This document shows positions 25,996 through 34,294 of a stretch of DNA of 64,000 nt, in pieces. A program made the position numbers and the translations under genes. The stretch's first letter is position 1. The number at the start of each line of letters is the position of its first letter. The notes under the pieces are model-generated. The model was not told the DNA's origin. It ran no database searches and was given only the letters and a program-made list of their open reading frames with translations. The DNA is from JAAXKN01 sp036261625 (GTDB lineage Bacteria > Bacteroidota > Ignavibacteria > Ignavibacteriales > SURF-24). Location: assembly GCA_036261625.1 (NCBI GenBank), contig DATAKL010000054.1, positions 87,166 through 151,165 of the forward strand, in the 5' to 3' direction.

Positions 25996-27153
25996 TTGGC
26001 TAAATGGCGTACATTAAACCGTATTTATGAGATCTACACGAGCGATCTGAGCATGAAGGATGTTCAGAAGCTGATTAAGAGGGACGCTCCTGAGGTTTAC
26101 GACTTTTATGTGCGCAGGATGAAAACTCCTGTAGGGGGGCGCAATTCAATTGAAAGAACATTCCTTTTCCTGAGAAATCTATTTATAGAATTCCTGCTTA
26201 AAATGTCGCCTGCCAGAAGGCTGTTCTATTCCCTGGCCCTTCTGTTCTTCATTGCAGGGTGGCTGACAGGTCTTTGGAACTGGGCCGTTCTGGGGTTTTT
26301 TATGGTGAATCTGCTCATTGCTTTTGAACTGGCAGACAAGCTTACGGCAAAGGATGAGCTTGCCGTGGCACGCGAGATCCAGACATCCTTAATGCCGAAG
26401 CAGGCTCCTGAGATGAGCCTGTTCGATATAGCCTGCTATTCTGAACCTGCCAGGGAGGTGGGGGGCGACTATTACGACTTTATATGCCCGGAGACTCAGA
26501 AGGATAAAATGTATATAGTAATCGGGGACATTTCCGGCAAGGGGATGGGAGCTGCACTTTATATGGTGCAGGTACAGGCAATTCTTAGGTACCTCTCGAA
26601 TACCTGCTTTAGTCCCAGGTCGATCCTTTCGGCATTAAACAAGAGCCTGCAGGAAATACTAAGGCCCGACAGCTTTTTTACCGTCTCCATGGCCGCAGTT
26701 GAAAAGAATAAGTGTGAAGTTTTACTCTCACGTGCGGGCCACACCCCTTTAATCCGCTACAGGGCAGAGATTTCCAAAGCTGAGAACGTTATTCCTGTAG
26801 GACTTGGTGTAGGGCTTCGCGACGGGGGGATCTTTGACAAGGTATTGGAGGAAATCACTATACCGACAGAGCCCGGCGACGTTCTTGTCTTCTATACTGA
26901 CGGACTTACAGAGGCCATGGACAGCCGGAAGAACTTTTTCGGCGAGGAAAGCCTGAAAAGAATAGTTGAAAAATACGCACACCTTAGCGCTGCAGCCATT
27001 CAGGAAAATATTATCAGGGAACTTGAGACCTTCAGGGACTCGGCCCTTCCGGGTGACGATATGACAATGGTAATAATGAAAAGAATAAGTGCTGTAAGCC
27101 CTGTAAATGCTGTAAGCCCGGTAAATGCTGAAGACACAGCTGTTGTAATTTAA
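25996..27153 (+). CDS. SpoIIE/RsbU-type PP2C protein phosphatase, membrane-anchored
   Basis: A 385-residue PP2C-like Ser/Thr phosphatase. The N-terminal 75 residues are basic and helical, followed by two close membrane helices (about 76-110, RLFYSLALLFFIAGW and WAVLGFFMVNLLIAF). The catalytic domain begins with AREIQTSLMPKQAPE, the RsbU-type linker. It carries the metal Asp residues in EVGGDYYDF, IGDISGKGMGAAL, FYTDGLTEAMD and GDDMTMVI. Such enzymes dephosphorylate STAS anti-sigma antagonists in partner switching; a STAS gene lies 9 kb downstream. TTG 25996 is favoured by AAGAGG 5 bases upstream. The last 20 residues include an in-frame duplication (AVSPVN twice). Confidence 0.87.
   Translation: MAKWRTLNRIYEIYTSDLSMKDVQKLIKRDAPEVYDFYVRRMKTPVGGRNSIERTFLFLRNLFIEFLLKMSPARRLFYSLALLFFIAGWLTGLWNWAVLGFFMVNLLIAFELADKLTAKDELAVAREIQTSLMPKQAPEMSLFDIACYSEPAREVGGDYYDFICPETQKDKMYIVIGDISGKGMGAALYMVQVQAILRYLSNTCFSPRSILSALNKSLQEILRPDSFFTVSMAAVEKNKCEVLLSRAGHTPLIRYRAEISKAENVIPVGLGVGLRDGGIFDKVLEEITIPTEPGDVLVFYTDGLTEAMDSRKNFFGEESLKRIVEKYAHLSAAAIQENIIRELETFRDSALPGDDMTMVIMKRISAVSPVNAVSPVNAEDTAVVI
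27091..27130 (+). repeat. 18-bp tandem duplication at the 3' end of the phosphatase gene
   Basis: GCTGTAAGCCCTGTAAAT (27091-27108) is repeated with one change as GCTGTAAGCCCGGTAAAT (27109-27126), and GCTG begins a third copy. It stays in frame and duplicates AVSPVN. Confidence 0.85.
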
Positions 27154-27161
27154 GACCTGCC

Positions 27162-27956
27162 TTAAAACATCAGTGTCCAGAGCACGTAGTCCAGTATGAG
27201 AATAAGGGCTGCCGAGAGTACAAATGACCGTATGGTTGAAAGCCCTACTCCTTCGGCTCCTCCTTCGGTTCTGAAGCCTATGTGGCAACCCAAAAGAGCC
27301 GTAACCCCTCCGAAGATAACGGTCTTTATCAGACCGAACATAAAATCTCCGAATACAAAATATCTTTTCACCGACTGGAAGAATACTGCAAAAGAGACGC
27401 CGAGGAAGAAGTTTGAGATGACATAAGCGCCAAGGACCGCAATTACGTCGGCAAAGACTACAAGCACAGGCATCATCAGGATTGAGGCTACGAAGCGCGG
27501 CATGGCAAGATAGCGGACAGGGCTTATTGCCATTGTTTCAAGAGCATCGATCTGCTCGGTGACCTTCATGGAGCCCAGTTCTGCAGCAATGGACGCCCCC
27601 ACGCGCCCGGCAATAACAATTGCTGTAAGTACAGGTCCAAGCTCAGTAATAATTGCGCGGCTGGTGGCAGTCCCGAGGAATGATAAAGGTGCTACACCGC
27701 TTAACTGATAGGCGGCCTGCCAGGCAGCGACGGCGCCGGTAAAGGTTGCAATAATAAGGACCAGCGGAAGCGAATTAACTCCTATGTGTTCCATCTGGAA
27801 AAGCACAAGGTTTCGGCTCCTTAGGACGGAAGGGAAGCAGCGGATAATTCCGAAGAGAAGGTTGAAGAACTGCCCCAGCTCCTGAAAAAAATCCAGAATT
27901 TTCTTACCCAGGTTTCCAGCAAAATTCTTAAACACATTAGTCCTTTTTTCTGACAA
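27162..27956 (-). CDS. MlaE-family permease, second copy, no adjacent ATPase
   Basis: A 264-residue MlaE-type lipid ABC permease: GVNSLPLVLIIATFTGAVAAW, then ELGPVLTAIVIAGRVGASIAAELGSM and VTEQIDALETMAISPVRYL. It is clearly diverged from the mlaE at 17512. No ATPase or MCE gene lies beside it; it is convergent with the phosphatase (8 bases between stops) and its upstream side is an intergenic region. It may share MlaF/MlaD from the operon or use a distant partner. It is transcribed alone on the minus strand. Confidence 0.9.
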   Translation of the reverse strand: MSEKRTNVFKNFAGNLGKKILDFFQELGQFFNLLFGIIRCFPSVLRSRNLVLFQMEHIGVNSLPLVLIIATFTGAVAAWQAAYQLSGVAPLSFLGTATSRAIITELGPVLTAIVIAGRVGASIAAELGSMKVTEQIDALETMAISPVRYLAMPRFVASILMMPVLVVFADVIAVLGAYVISNFFLGVSFAVFFQSVKRYFVFGDFMFGLIKTVIFGGVTALLGCHIGFRTEGGAEGVGLSTIRSFVLSAALILILDYVLWTLMF

Positions 27957-28430
27957 ATTTACTCAAAAAAACTGTAAAGTAAAAAGAGTGAATAAATCAT
28001 CCGCAAAGTTTCCCCTGCGCAAAGTTTCCCAACCGCGGAACAATTCTCCTCTAGGCCCTTTGTGTTTCTTAGGCTCTTAGTCTCCGCCTGTTTAATTATC
28101 CGCAGCATTTTATATGCATGTTTTTGTAAAATTTTACAGAATTCTGCCGATAATAAAAATTGAAAGTTACATATTAAAGCCAAAGAAAATGGCCTTATTA
28201 TATCAAAAGTGTAGAAAGCAGATTTAATTTTTGTTAAATTCTGCATCACATTATCTCCCTCCTTAAAAGTTAAATTATTTACATCCGCAATGTACTATTT
28301 GCGGAATAAGCTATGTCAGGCTTTTGAAAAGGAAGATTAAGAAAGGCAGTTCTGCATTTTTGCAGAAAAACAGGTTTCATATAAACAAAATATATCAGTG
28401 ACTTCTAAAAGAGAGGATTTTCTTTAGCAT
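27957..28430. other. Intergenic region between divergent genes with a direct repeat
   Basis: It separates the minus-strand permease from the plus-strand sensory island. It holds the 13-base direct repeat CGCAAAGTTTCCC at 28002-28014 and 28018-28030, 16 bases centre to centre. A minus-strand open frame (27959-28249) has no ribosome site and no coding character that I can defend. Promoters for both sides should lie here, but I cannot place them. Confidence 0.5.
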
Positions 28431-31400
28431 ATGAGCCCTTTGCGAAATAAAAAGGTCTTAATCATTGAGGACAATAAAGCTGATTATTTCCTGATACAAA
28501 CATACCTTTCAGAGTTTACCTCAGAAGACGGCATTTCCCGCTCGGCCACACTTGCCGGAGGCATTGCCGGTCTGAAAGAAAATTCTCCCGATGTAATAAT
28601 TCTGGATCTCAACCTTCCCGACTCCTCGGGTCTGGATACAATCAGGAAGATGCTTGAGCATAACAGTGAAATTCCCGTCGTTGTTCTCACCGGAAACAAC
28701 GACCTGGAATTAGGCAAGACAGCCCTGAACCTCGGGGCAAGCGATTACCTTTCCAAAAATCAGATTACAGGTGAATCGCTCTGGAAAGCTATAAACTATG
28801 CAATTGAAAGAAAAAAGAATGACAAAATCATAAAGGAAAATTCAGAGTTTTACAGGGTGCTCTTCCAGTACAATCAGACGATTACTCTTCTCATAGATCC
28901 GGAAAACGGAAACATTTTGGATGCGAACAACTCCGCAATGAAGTTCTACGGATACACATCTGAGGAAATAAAAAGCACAAAGGTTTCAGACCTCAGCATT
29001 GGTCCGGAGAATGAAATTTCCCAAATGCTTGAACTTGCCTTAAGCGGAAAGGTAAAGCAGTCCCAGCTTCATCACAGGCTTTCAAATGGCGAGATAAAGG
29101 ATGTGGAGGTTTCAATCGAGCCGATTTTCATTAATGGGAAAAAGCTTCTTTATTCAGTTATTGTGGATGTAACCGAAAGAAACAGGGCAAGAGAGGAAAT
29201 AATTGCCAGAAACCATAAGAGGCTCCTTACAAACCAGCTGCTCAGTAAACTTATAAAACTTGTTGTTGGAAATGTAAAGCTTTCAGACCTGATGGAAACT
29301 GCCGTACGGGACGCCTCAAGTGTTCTGAAAATTGAGTACGTAAGAATCTGCTTTCTCGAAGGCAAACTCTGCAGTCATAATTGCGGACATGAAGAAGGAA
29401 ATAGCAGCAGTTACCCCTGCATCTTAGAAGACCTTCATAAGACAGCCGTTGAACATCTCTCAGAAGGCAATTCTGTTATCATTGACGATTTCAGAGAGGC
29501 CAACAGCACTTTTGGAATCTTTAAGGATAGTCTGCTGCCGGAGGATGTGAACTCCATGATGGTTGTTCCTATGATGGCAGAAAGCAAATACATTGGAGCA
29601 ATAGTATGCGGGAGTAAGAATAAAAGGAAATGGTGGACAGAAGAAGAGGCGTTTTTTGCTTCGGCTGCAGATTTAATTGCAATAGCCAGGGAAAATGAAA
29701 TCCATTCGACAATGGAAGTTAAATTAAATCTCAAAATAAAGGAATCGAAAAAAGAGGTAATAGAACTCAACAAGCGCCTTTACGATCTGCTCGCCGTGCA
29801 GAGCGTCATACTCGACGGGATTCCTGACCTGGCATGGATGAAGGATATAAACGGCAAGTTTAAGGCGGTCAATAAAGTTTACTCTTCCATGTGCAGCATA
29901 CCCAAGGAAGAAATTATTGATAAAACTGACTTCGATATCTGGGATCCCGAGTCTGCTAAGGCTTACAGGGAAGATGACCTGAATGTAATCAATTCCAGGG
30001 AGGAAATAAAAACACAGGAATGGATTACCGGTAAAAACGGCAGCAGGAGATTTTTTGAAACTATTAAAGTGCCGGTCTTCAGCAAAGACGGCCTTGTCAT
30101 CGGTACGGTCGGCATCGCGCGCGACATAACCCTGTTAAAACAGGCCTCCGAAGTTCTGGAGCATGAAAACAGAAAGCTTGAAGAACTTGTTACCGGAAGA
30201 ACAAAGGACCTGCAGGACGCCGCCGACAGCCTCCGCCATGAAATGAACGAGAGAATTATTGTGGAAGACCAGCTCATGAAACTCTCAGTTGCTGTTGAAC
30301 AGAGCCCTGTTTCCATTATTATAACGGACTTAAAGGGGATTGTTGAATATGTCAATCCTAAGTTCTGCGATTCATCGGGCTATTCAAGGCAGGAAGTAGT
30401 AGGTAAGAGTATCAGGATGCTTCGTTCAGGGAAAGGTTCCAAAGAGACATACATGCAGTTATGGGAGGAAATTACAGCCGGGAATGTCTGGACTGGGGAG
30501 ATCCTGAACAGGAAAAAAAATAGTGATCTTTATTGGGAGGAGTCGGTTGTCTCCCCTATTAAGAACTCTGCAGGCCTCATTACAAATTTTATCGGCATAA
30601 CGAAAGACATTACTGAAGAAAAAAATGCCAAAATTAAATTGAAGGAAAGCGAGGAGCGCTTCAGGGCAATTTTTGAGAACTCGCCTCTGGGCATCAGTAT
30701 ATCCATAAACGGGGTTACAAAGGTGATTAACCGCTCGTTTGTAAAAATGTTCGGCTATGCGGATCCTTCTGAACTTGAGGGAGGTTCCATATTCAATACT
30801 ATTGCACCCTCCTCGAGGACAAAGGTTGTGAATTTCCTGGTGAAAATGGCAAAGGATGAGCCCGTTAAGGATAACTATACATACTATGGCCTTAAAAAAG
30901 ACGGCACAGAGTTTCCCATTAATGTAAGTGTTGCTGAACTTCATCTGCCCGAAGGACGGGCGATGGTCGGCTTTTATGTGGACATATCGGACCAGAAGCA
31001 GAAAGAAAACCAGATAATCAGCTCCCTCAAAGAAAAGGAAGTACTCATAAAGGAAATCCACCACAGGGTGAAAAACAACCTTCAGATAATTTCAAGCCTG
31101 CTTAATCTGCAGACAGACAGTATGACAGATCCTGTCCTTCTTGAGGCCTTCAACGTCAGCCGTAACAGAGTAAAGGCAATGGCGCTGATTCATGAAAGAC
31201 TCTACCAGTCGAAGGACCTCTCGCTCATCGATTTCAATGAGTACATTTCAGAACTGATCATTCATCTGCAGAGAAACTACATCACTGACGGCAAAAAGAT
31301 CGATTTCGACATATCGCTGGATCCCATTCGTCTTTCCATAGATACTGCAATACCATGCGGACTTATTGTAAATGAGCTGGTTTCAAATGCCATGAAGTAT

Positions 31401-31634
31401 GCCTTTACGGGGAAGGATTCCGGGATACTCATTCTATCGGTTAAAAAGCATGAGGACGGGTTCGTAAGAATGGAAATTGCCGATAACGGGCGAGGCTTCG
31501 GCCCCGGCTTCGACATCGGCTCTGTAAGTACACTCGGGCTTCAGCTGGTTCAGAATCTGGTCGACCAGATAGGTGGCAGCATGGAGGTTGAAGACAGCAG
31601 CGGAGTTAAATTTTCAATTACATTCCGCCTGTAA
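28431..31634 (+). CDS. Multi-sensor histidine kinase: REC, PAS, GAF, three PAS, HisKA_2, HATPase
   Basis: A 1067-residue soluble kinase. Domains in order: receiver (1-125, phospho-Asp D59 in IILDLNLPDSSG), PAS (about 135-265), and GAF (about 285-425, SMMVVPMMAESKYIGAIVCG). A PAS follows at about 450-580 (DLAWMKDINGKFKAVN), then a PAS at about 625-745 (VSIIITDLKGIVEYVNPKF) and a PAS at about 748-870. The last part is HisKA_2 with the phospho-His box KEIHHRVKNNLQIISSLLNL, and an HATPase (NELVSNAMKYAF, DNGRGFG). It has no membrane helix, so it senses cytoplasmic signals or is driven through its receiver. It lies 12 bases before a second REC-PAS kinase, which suggests a phosphorelay. ATG 28431 opens the sensory island. 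Confidence 0.9.
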   Translation: MSPLRNKKVLIIEDNKADYFLIQTYLSEFTSEDGISRSATLAGGIAGLKENSPDVIILDLNLPDSSGLDTIRKMLEHNSEIPVVVLTGNNDLELGKTALNLGASDYLSKNQITGESLWKAINYAIERKKNDKIIKENSEFYRVLFQYNQTITLLIDPENGNILDANNSAMKFYGYTSEEIKSTKVSDLSIGPENEISQMLELALSGKVKQSQLHHRLSNGEIKDVEVSIEPIFINGKKLLYSVIVDVTERNRAREEIIARNHKRLLTNQLLSKLIKLVVGNVKLSDLMETAVRDASSVLKIEYVRICFLEGKLCSHNCGHEEGNSSSYPCILEDLHKTAVEHLSEGNSVIIDDFREANSTFGIFKDSLLPEDVNSMMVVPMMAESKYIGAIVCGSKNKRKWWTEEEAFFASAADLIAIARENEIHSTMEVKLNLKIKESKKEVIELNKRLYDLLAVQSVILDGIPDLAWMKDINGKFKAVNKVYSSMCSIPKEEIIDKTDFDIWDPESAKAYREDDLNVINSREEIKTQEWITGKNGSRRFFETIKVPVFSKDGLVIGTVGIARDITLLKQASEVLEHENRKLEELVTGRTKDLQDAADSLRHEMNERIIVEDQLMKLSVAVEQSPVSIIITDLKGIVEYVNPKFCDSSGYSRQEVVGKSIRMLRSGKGSKETYMQLWEEITAGNVWTGEILNRKKNSDLYWEESVVSPIKNSAGLITNFIGITKDITEEKNAKIKLKESEERFRAIFENSPLGISISINGVTKVINRSFVKMFGYADPSELEGGSIFNTIAPSSRTKVVNFLVKMAKDEPVKDNYTYYGLKKDGTEFPINVSVAELHLPEGRAMVGFYVDISDQKQKENQIISSLKEKEVLIKEIHHRVKNNLQIISSLLNLQTDSMTDPVLLEAFNVSRNRVKAMALIHERLYQSKDLSLIDFNEYISELIIHLQRNYITDGKKIDFDISLDPIRLSIDTAIPCGLIVNELVSNAMKYAFTGKDSGILILSVKKHEDGFVRMEIADNGRGFGPGFDIGSVSTLGLQLVQNLVDQIGGSMEVEDSSGVKFSITFRL

Positions 31635-31646
31635 GCGGAGGATAAA

Positions 31647-32123
31647 ATGGATAAAGAGAAAGTACTTGTTGTTGAAGATGAGGCAATCGTTGCCCTGGAT
31701 ATTAAATTCAGGCTCCAGTCGCTGGGCTACCAGATCCAGGCAGTTGTTTCCAACGGAGATGACTGCCTTAAAGAAATAAAACAGAATAGGCCGGACCTGA
31801 TTTTAATGGATATAGTTATTAAGGGGAAATACGACGGCGTTACCCTGGCTTCTATGATCCGTGAGGAATATAAAATTCCGATAGTTTACCTGACTGCTCA
31901 CAGCGATGAGGCGACAATAGACAGGGCAAAAAAGACCAGTCCTTACGGCTTTATAATCAAGCCCTTCGACTTAAAAGATCTCCGCACAACCATAGAAATT
32001 GCACTCTATAAAGCCAAGTCGGAGCTGAAACTCCTCGAAAGCGAGGCCAAATACAGGACGCTTTTTGAGACTGCCATGTCTGCCGTTATAGTAACGGACC
32101 ACGATGGCTGGAACATCCTTTAA
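31647..32123 (+). CDS. Response regulator plus truncated PAS: upstream half of a frameshifted kinase
   Basis: 158 residues: a complete receiver (phospho-Asp D55 in LILMDIVIKGKYDG, Lys in FIIKPFD), then the first third of a PAS domain (YRTLFETAMSAVIVTDHDG), stopping at CTT-TAA. The missing rest of the PAS continues at once in another frame (FNSKAVELFGYDRPELAEMN) in the next entry. I therefore read 31647-33468 as one original gene (REC-PAS-PAS-kinase) split by a frameshift. AAGCGGAGG just before ATG 31647 is a good ribosome site. The receiver alone could still work as a separate protein. Confidence 0.85.
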   Translation: MDKEKVLVVEDEAIVALDIKFRLQSLGYQIQAVVSNGDDCLKEIKQNRPDLILMDIVIKGKYDGVTLASMIREEYKIPIVYLTAHSDEATIDRAKKTSPYGFIIKPFDLKDLRTTIEIALYKAKSELKLLESEAKYRTLFETAMSAVIVTDHDGWNIL

Positions 32124-33468
32124 CAGCAAGGCAGTTGAACTTTTCGGCTATGACAGGCCGGAGCTCGCAGAGATGAACATTCTGAACCTTATGGATGAAA
32201 AGGATCTAAGCCATGAGGTTATTTTCAGTAAGACCGAAGGAAAAGAGGCCGTTGAATCCAGGGCATTAAAGAAGGACCGCTCTTCAATTTATATTGAGTA
32301 CAGCTATTCCAGATGGAGTCTCAACGGAACAGATGTAATGACTTTCATATTGAGCGACATTTCAAAGAGGAAGGAAGCTGAAGAGAACCTTAGAAGAATT
32401 CAGAACGAACTGGAAATGCGTGTCAACGAAAGGACCATGGAACTAAGGTCCTTAATTGATCTTTCGGTTTTACCTGTAAGAATATTTAAGGAGGACGGCT
32501 CCTGTATATACAGCAATAACGCCGCTGTCAGACTTGGTATTAAACCGGGGCGTGACTACAATATTTCAGGCGACCTTCTTTTCATTAAAAATAACTGCCT
32601 GGAGAAGATTGATTCGGTCTTTAAGCAGGGCGGAGTCTTTACAAGCAGACCTGTTTTCATAGAGCCCGGTGAATTCCCCGGCTACAATACACACTGCAGC
32701 GCTGTTCTTGTTTTCCATTTTTATTCCGTCGCAAGCAGTTCTTCCCCTGCAGGCAGGGTGGTTAACCTTGTGGAAGACGTTACTGAACATTACAGAGCCG
32801 AAAAATTCAACAGGGACTTAGAGGACCAGAAAAACAGGTCTTCATTCCTTGTCAACGAGCTTGAGCAGGAAAGAAGCAGAATATCAAAAGAGCTGCACGA
32901 CAGCATAGGACAGCTTCTGACGGCGGCAAAGTTTAATATTGAGCTTTTTGAGAAGACATCCAAAGAGGAAAACAAGTACATATCGGGCACCAGGGAGCTT
33001 CTGATTAAAGCAGGCAGGGAACTCAGGGAGGTTATCTTTGCCCTTTATCCGGCTAACTTTGAAAAAAGCGATATCAATTTCCTTATTAAGACACTCATAA
33101 AGGAATTTCCCGGCAATCTGGCGCTTGATGTTAAATATATTCCCAATGACGACTTTCATGACCTTTCAGCTAAAGCCAAAATCATTATCTTCAGGATCGT
33201 TCAGGAAGCACTAAATAATATCATTAAGCATTCAGGCGCAAAAGAGGCTGAGATCAGGATGCACAGGACTGAAAGCTGCCTGAACCTGACCATAAAAGAT
33301 GACGGCATAGGGCTGAATATACAGGATGAAAACACAAGGACTAACTCCTACGGCCTGCATAATATGAAAGAAAGAGCAGCTTTACTTAATGGCGACTTCC
33401 AGATTGAACCTGACTTAAACAGGGGAACAGTTATAAATATACTCTTCCCTGCAAATGAGGTATTATGA
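32104..33468 (+). CDS. PAS-HisKA_3 histidine kinase: downstream half of a frameshifted kinase
   Basis: About 450 residues, starting inside a PAS domain (FNSKAVELFGYDRP) and continuing through a helical linker (RRIQNELEMRVNERTMELRSL) and a second PAS-like region. It ends in a HisKA_3 dimerisation domain with phospho-His in RISKELHDSIGQLL, and an HATPase (EALNNIIKHSGAKEA, DDGIGLN, GLHNMKERAALL). HisKA_3 kinases pair with NarL-type regulators, and one follows at once (4-base ATGA overlap). ATG 32104 has no ribosome site and overlaps the upstream half by 20 bases, so independent initiation is doubtful. Production may need a +1 frameshift, or the gene is broken. Confidence 0.82.
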   Translation: MAGTSFNSKAVELFGYDRPELAEMNILNLMDEKDLSHEVIFSKTEGKEAVESRALKKDRSSIYIEYSYSRWSLNGTDVMTFILSDISKRKEAEENLRRIQNELEMRVNERTMELRSLIDLSVLPVRIFKEDGSCIYSNNAAVRLGIKPGRDYNISGDLLFIKNNCLEKIDSVFKQGGVFTSRPVFIEPGEFPGYNTHCSAVLVFHFYSVASSSSPAGRVVNLVEDVTEHYRAEKFNRDLEDQKNRSSFLVNELEQERSRISKELHDSIGQLLTAAKFNIELFEKTSKEENKYISGTRELLIKAGRELREVIFALYPANFEKSDINFLIKTLIKEFPGNLALDVKYIPNDDFHDLSAKAKIIIFRIVQEALNNIIKHSGAKEAEIRMHRTESCLNLTIKDDGIGLNIQDENTRTNSYGLHNMKERAALLNGDFQIEPDLNRGTVINILFPANEVL

Positions 33469-34112
33469 ACAGAGTAAGAATATTCATTGCTGACGACCAT
33501 ATAATCCTGCGTGACGGACTGACTGCCGTCATTGAATCAGAAAAAAAATACCAGGTTATCGGCCATGCAGGCAGCGGACCTGAGGCTGTTGAAAGGATTC
33601 AAAAGCTCTCACCCGATCTGGCAATTATAGACATCAATATGCCATTGCTCAATGGCATTGAAACCACCAGAGAAATAAGGAAATTCAACAGTGAGGTGAA
33701 GATAATTATTCTGACCATGTTTAACGACGGCAATTATATAAAGGATGCAATTGCCGCGGGTGCAAACGGCTACATGCTGAAGATGTCAGACATGGATGAG
33801 CTGTTTCTGGCCATTGACACGGTTATGAAGGAAGAACGCTACCTCAGCAAGGATGTTGCAGACATTCTGGTGTCAAATTATGTCCACTCACTGCAGGCCG
33901 CAGAGGCAAAAAGTGAGCTTCCGCCCCTCACAAAAAGAGAAAAAGACGTCCTTAAGCTTATTGTATCGGGCCTGACAAGCCAGCAGATTTCAGAAAAGCT
34001 TTTTATCAGCTATTTTACCGCGGCTGAACATAGAAAAAACATAATGAAGAAGTTAAGCGTTAAAAATACGGTTGAACTGGTTAATCTTGCAGTGAAGGAA
34101 AAACTCATATAA
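33465..34112 (+). CDS. NarL/LuxR-family response regulator
   Basis: A 215-residue DNA-binding regulator. Receiver: IADDHIILRDGL, phospho-Asp D56 (AIIDINMPLLNG), Lys in YMLKMS. The C-terminal LuxR helix-turn-helix is PLTKREKDVLKLIVSGLTSQ with the recognition part AEHRKNIMKKLSVKN. Its start overlaps the stop of the HisKA_3 kinase by 4 bases, so it is the natural output of that kinase. Targets are unknown; the palindrome at 34178-34193, 65 bases downstream, is a candidate site. Confidence 0.92.
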   Translation: MNRVRIFIADDHIILRDGLTAVIESEKKYQVIGHAGSGPEAVERIQKLSPDLAIIDINMPLLNGIETTREIRKFNSEVKIIILTMFNDGNYIKDAIAAGANGYMLKMSDMDELFLAIDTVMKEERYLSKDVADILVSNYVHSLQAAEAKSELPPLTKREKDVLKLIVSGLTSQQISEKLFISYFTAAEHRKNIMKKLSVKNTVELVNLAVKEKLI

Positions 34113-34177
34113 AGGAGGAGGCAGGGAAAGTAATATGGCCCGGCAGTTTCTAAGAGAGGAGTGAAAAGGAAAGAAAA

Positions 34178-34193
34178 TACCTAACCTTAGGTA
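34178..34193. promoter_or_regulatory. Perfect palindrome TACCTAA-CC-TTAGGTA, candidate operator
   Basis: Two 7-base arms with a 2-base spacer, in the 182-base gap between the NarL-type regulator and the two-tip chemoreceptor-like gene. Its place and dyad form are like NarL/FixJ regulator sites, but the binding protein is an inference. A small CGGCC-GCCT-GGCCG hairpin follows at 34226-34239. Confidence 0.45.
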
Positions 34194-34294
34194 CTTAAAA
34201 TGCTTAGAATCTTGTATTTAAAAACCGGCCGCCTGGCCGAATATTTATCAAGAGAATTATTCTTTTTTAGAAAGTTATTTCGCGGGTAAAACTT

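Noticed and set aside
27959..28249. A 96-residue minus-strand open frame upstream of the second MlaE gene
   Set aside because: It lacks a ribosome site, has no recognisable domain and covers the region where promoters are needed. It looks like chance or a decayed repeat.
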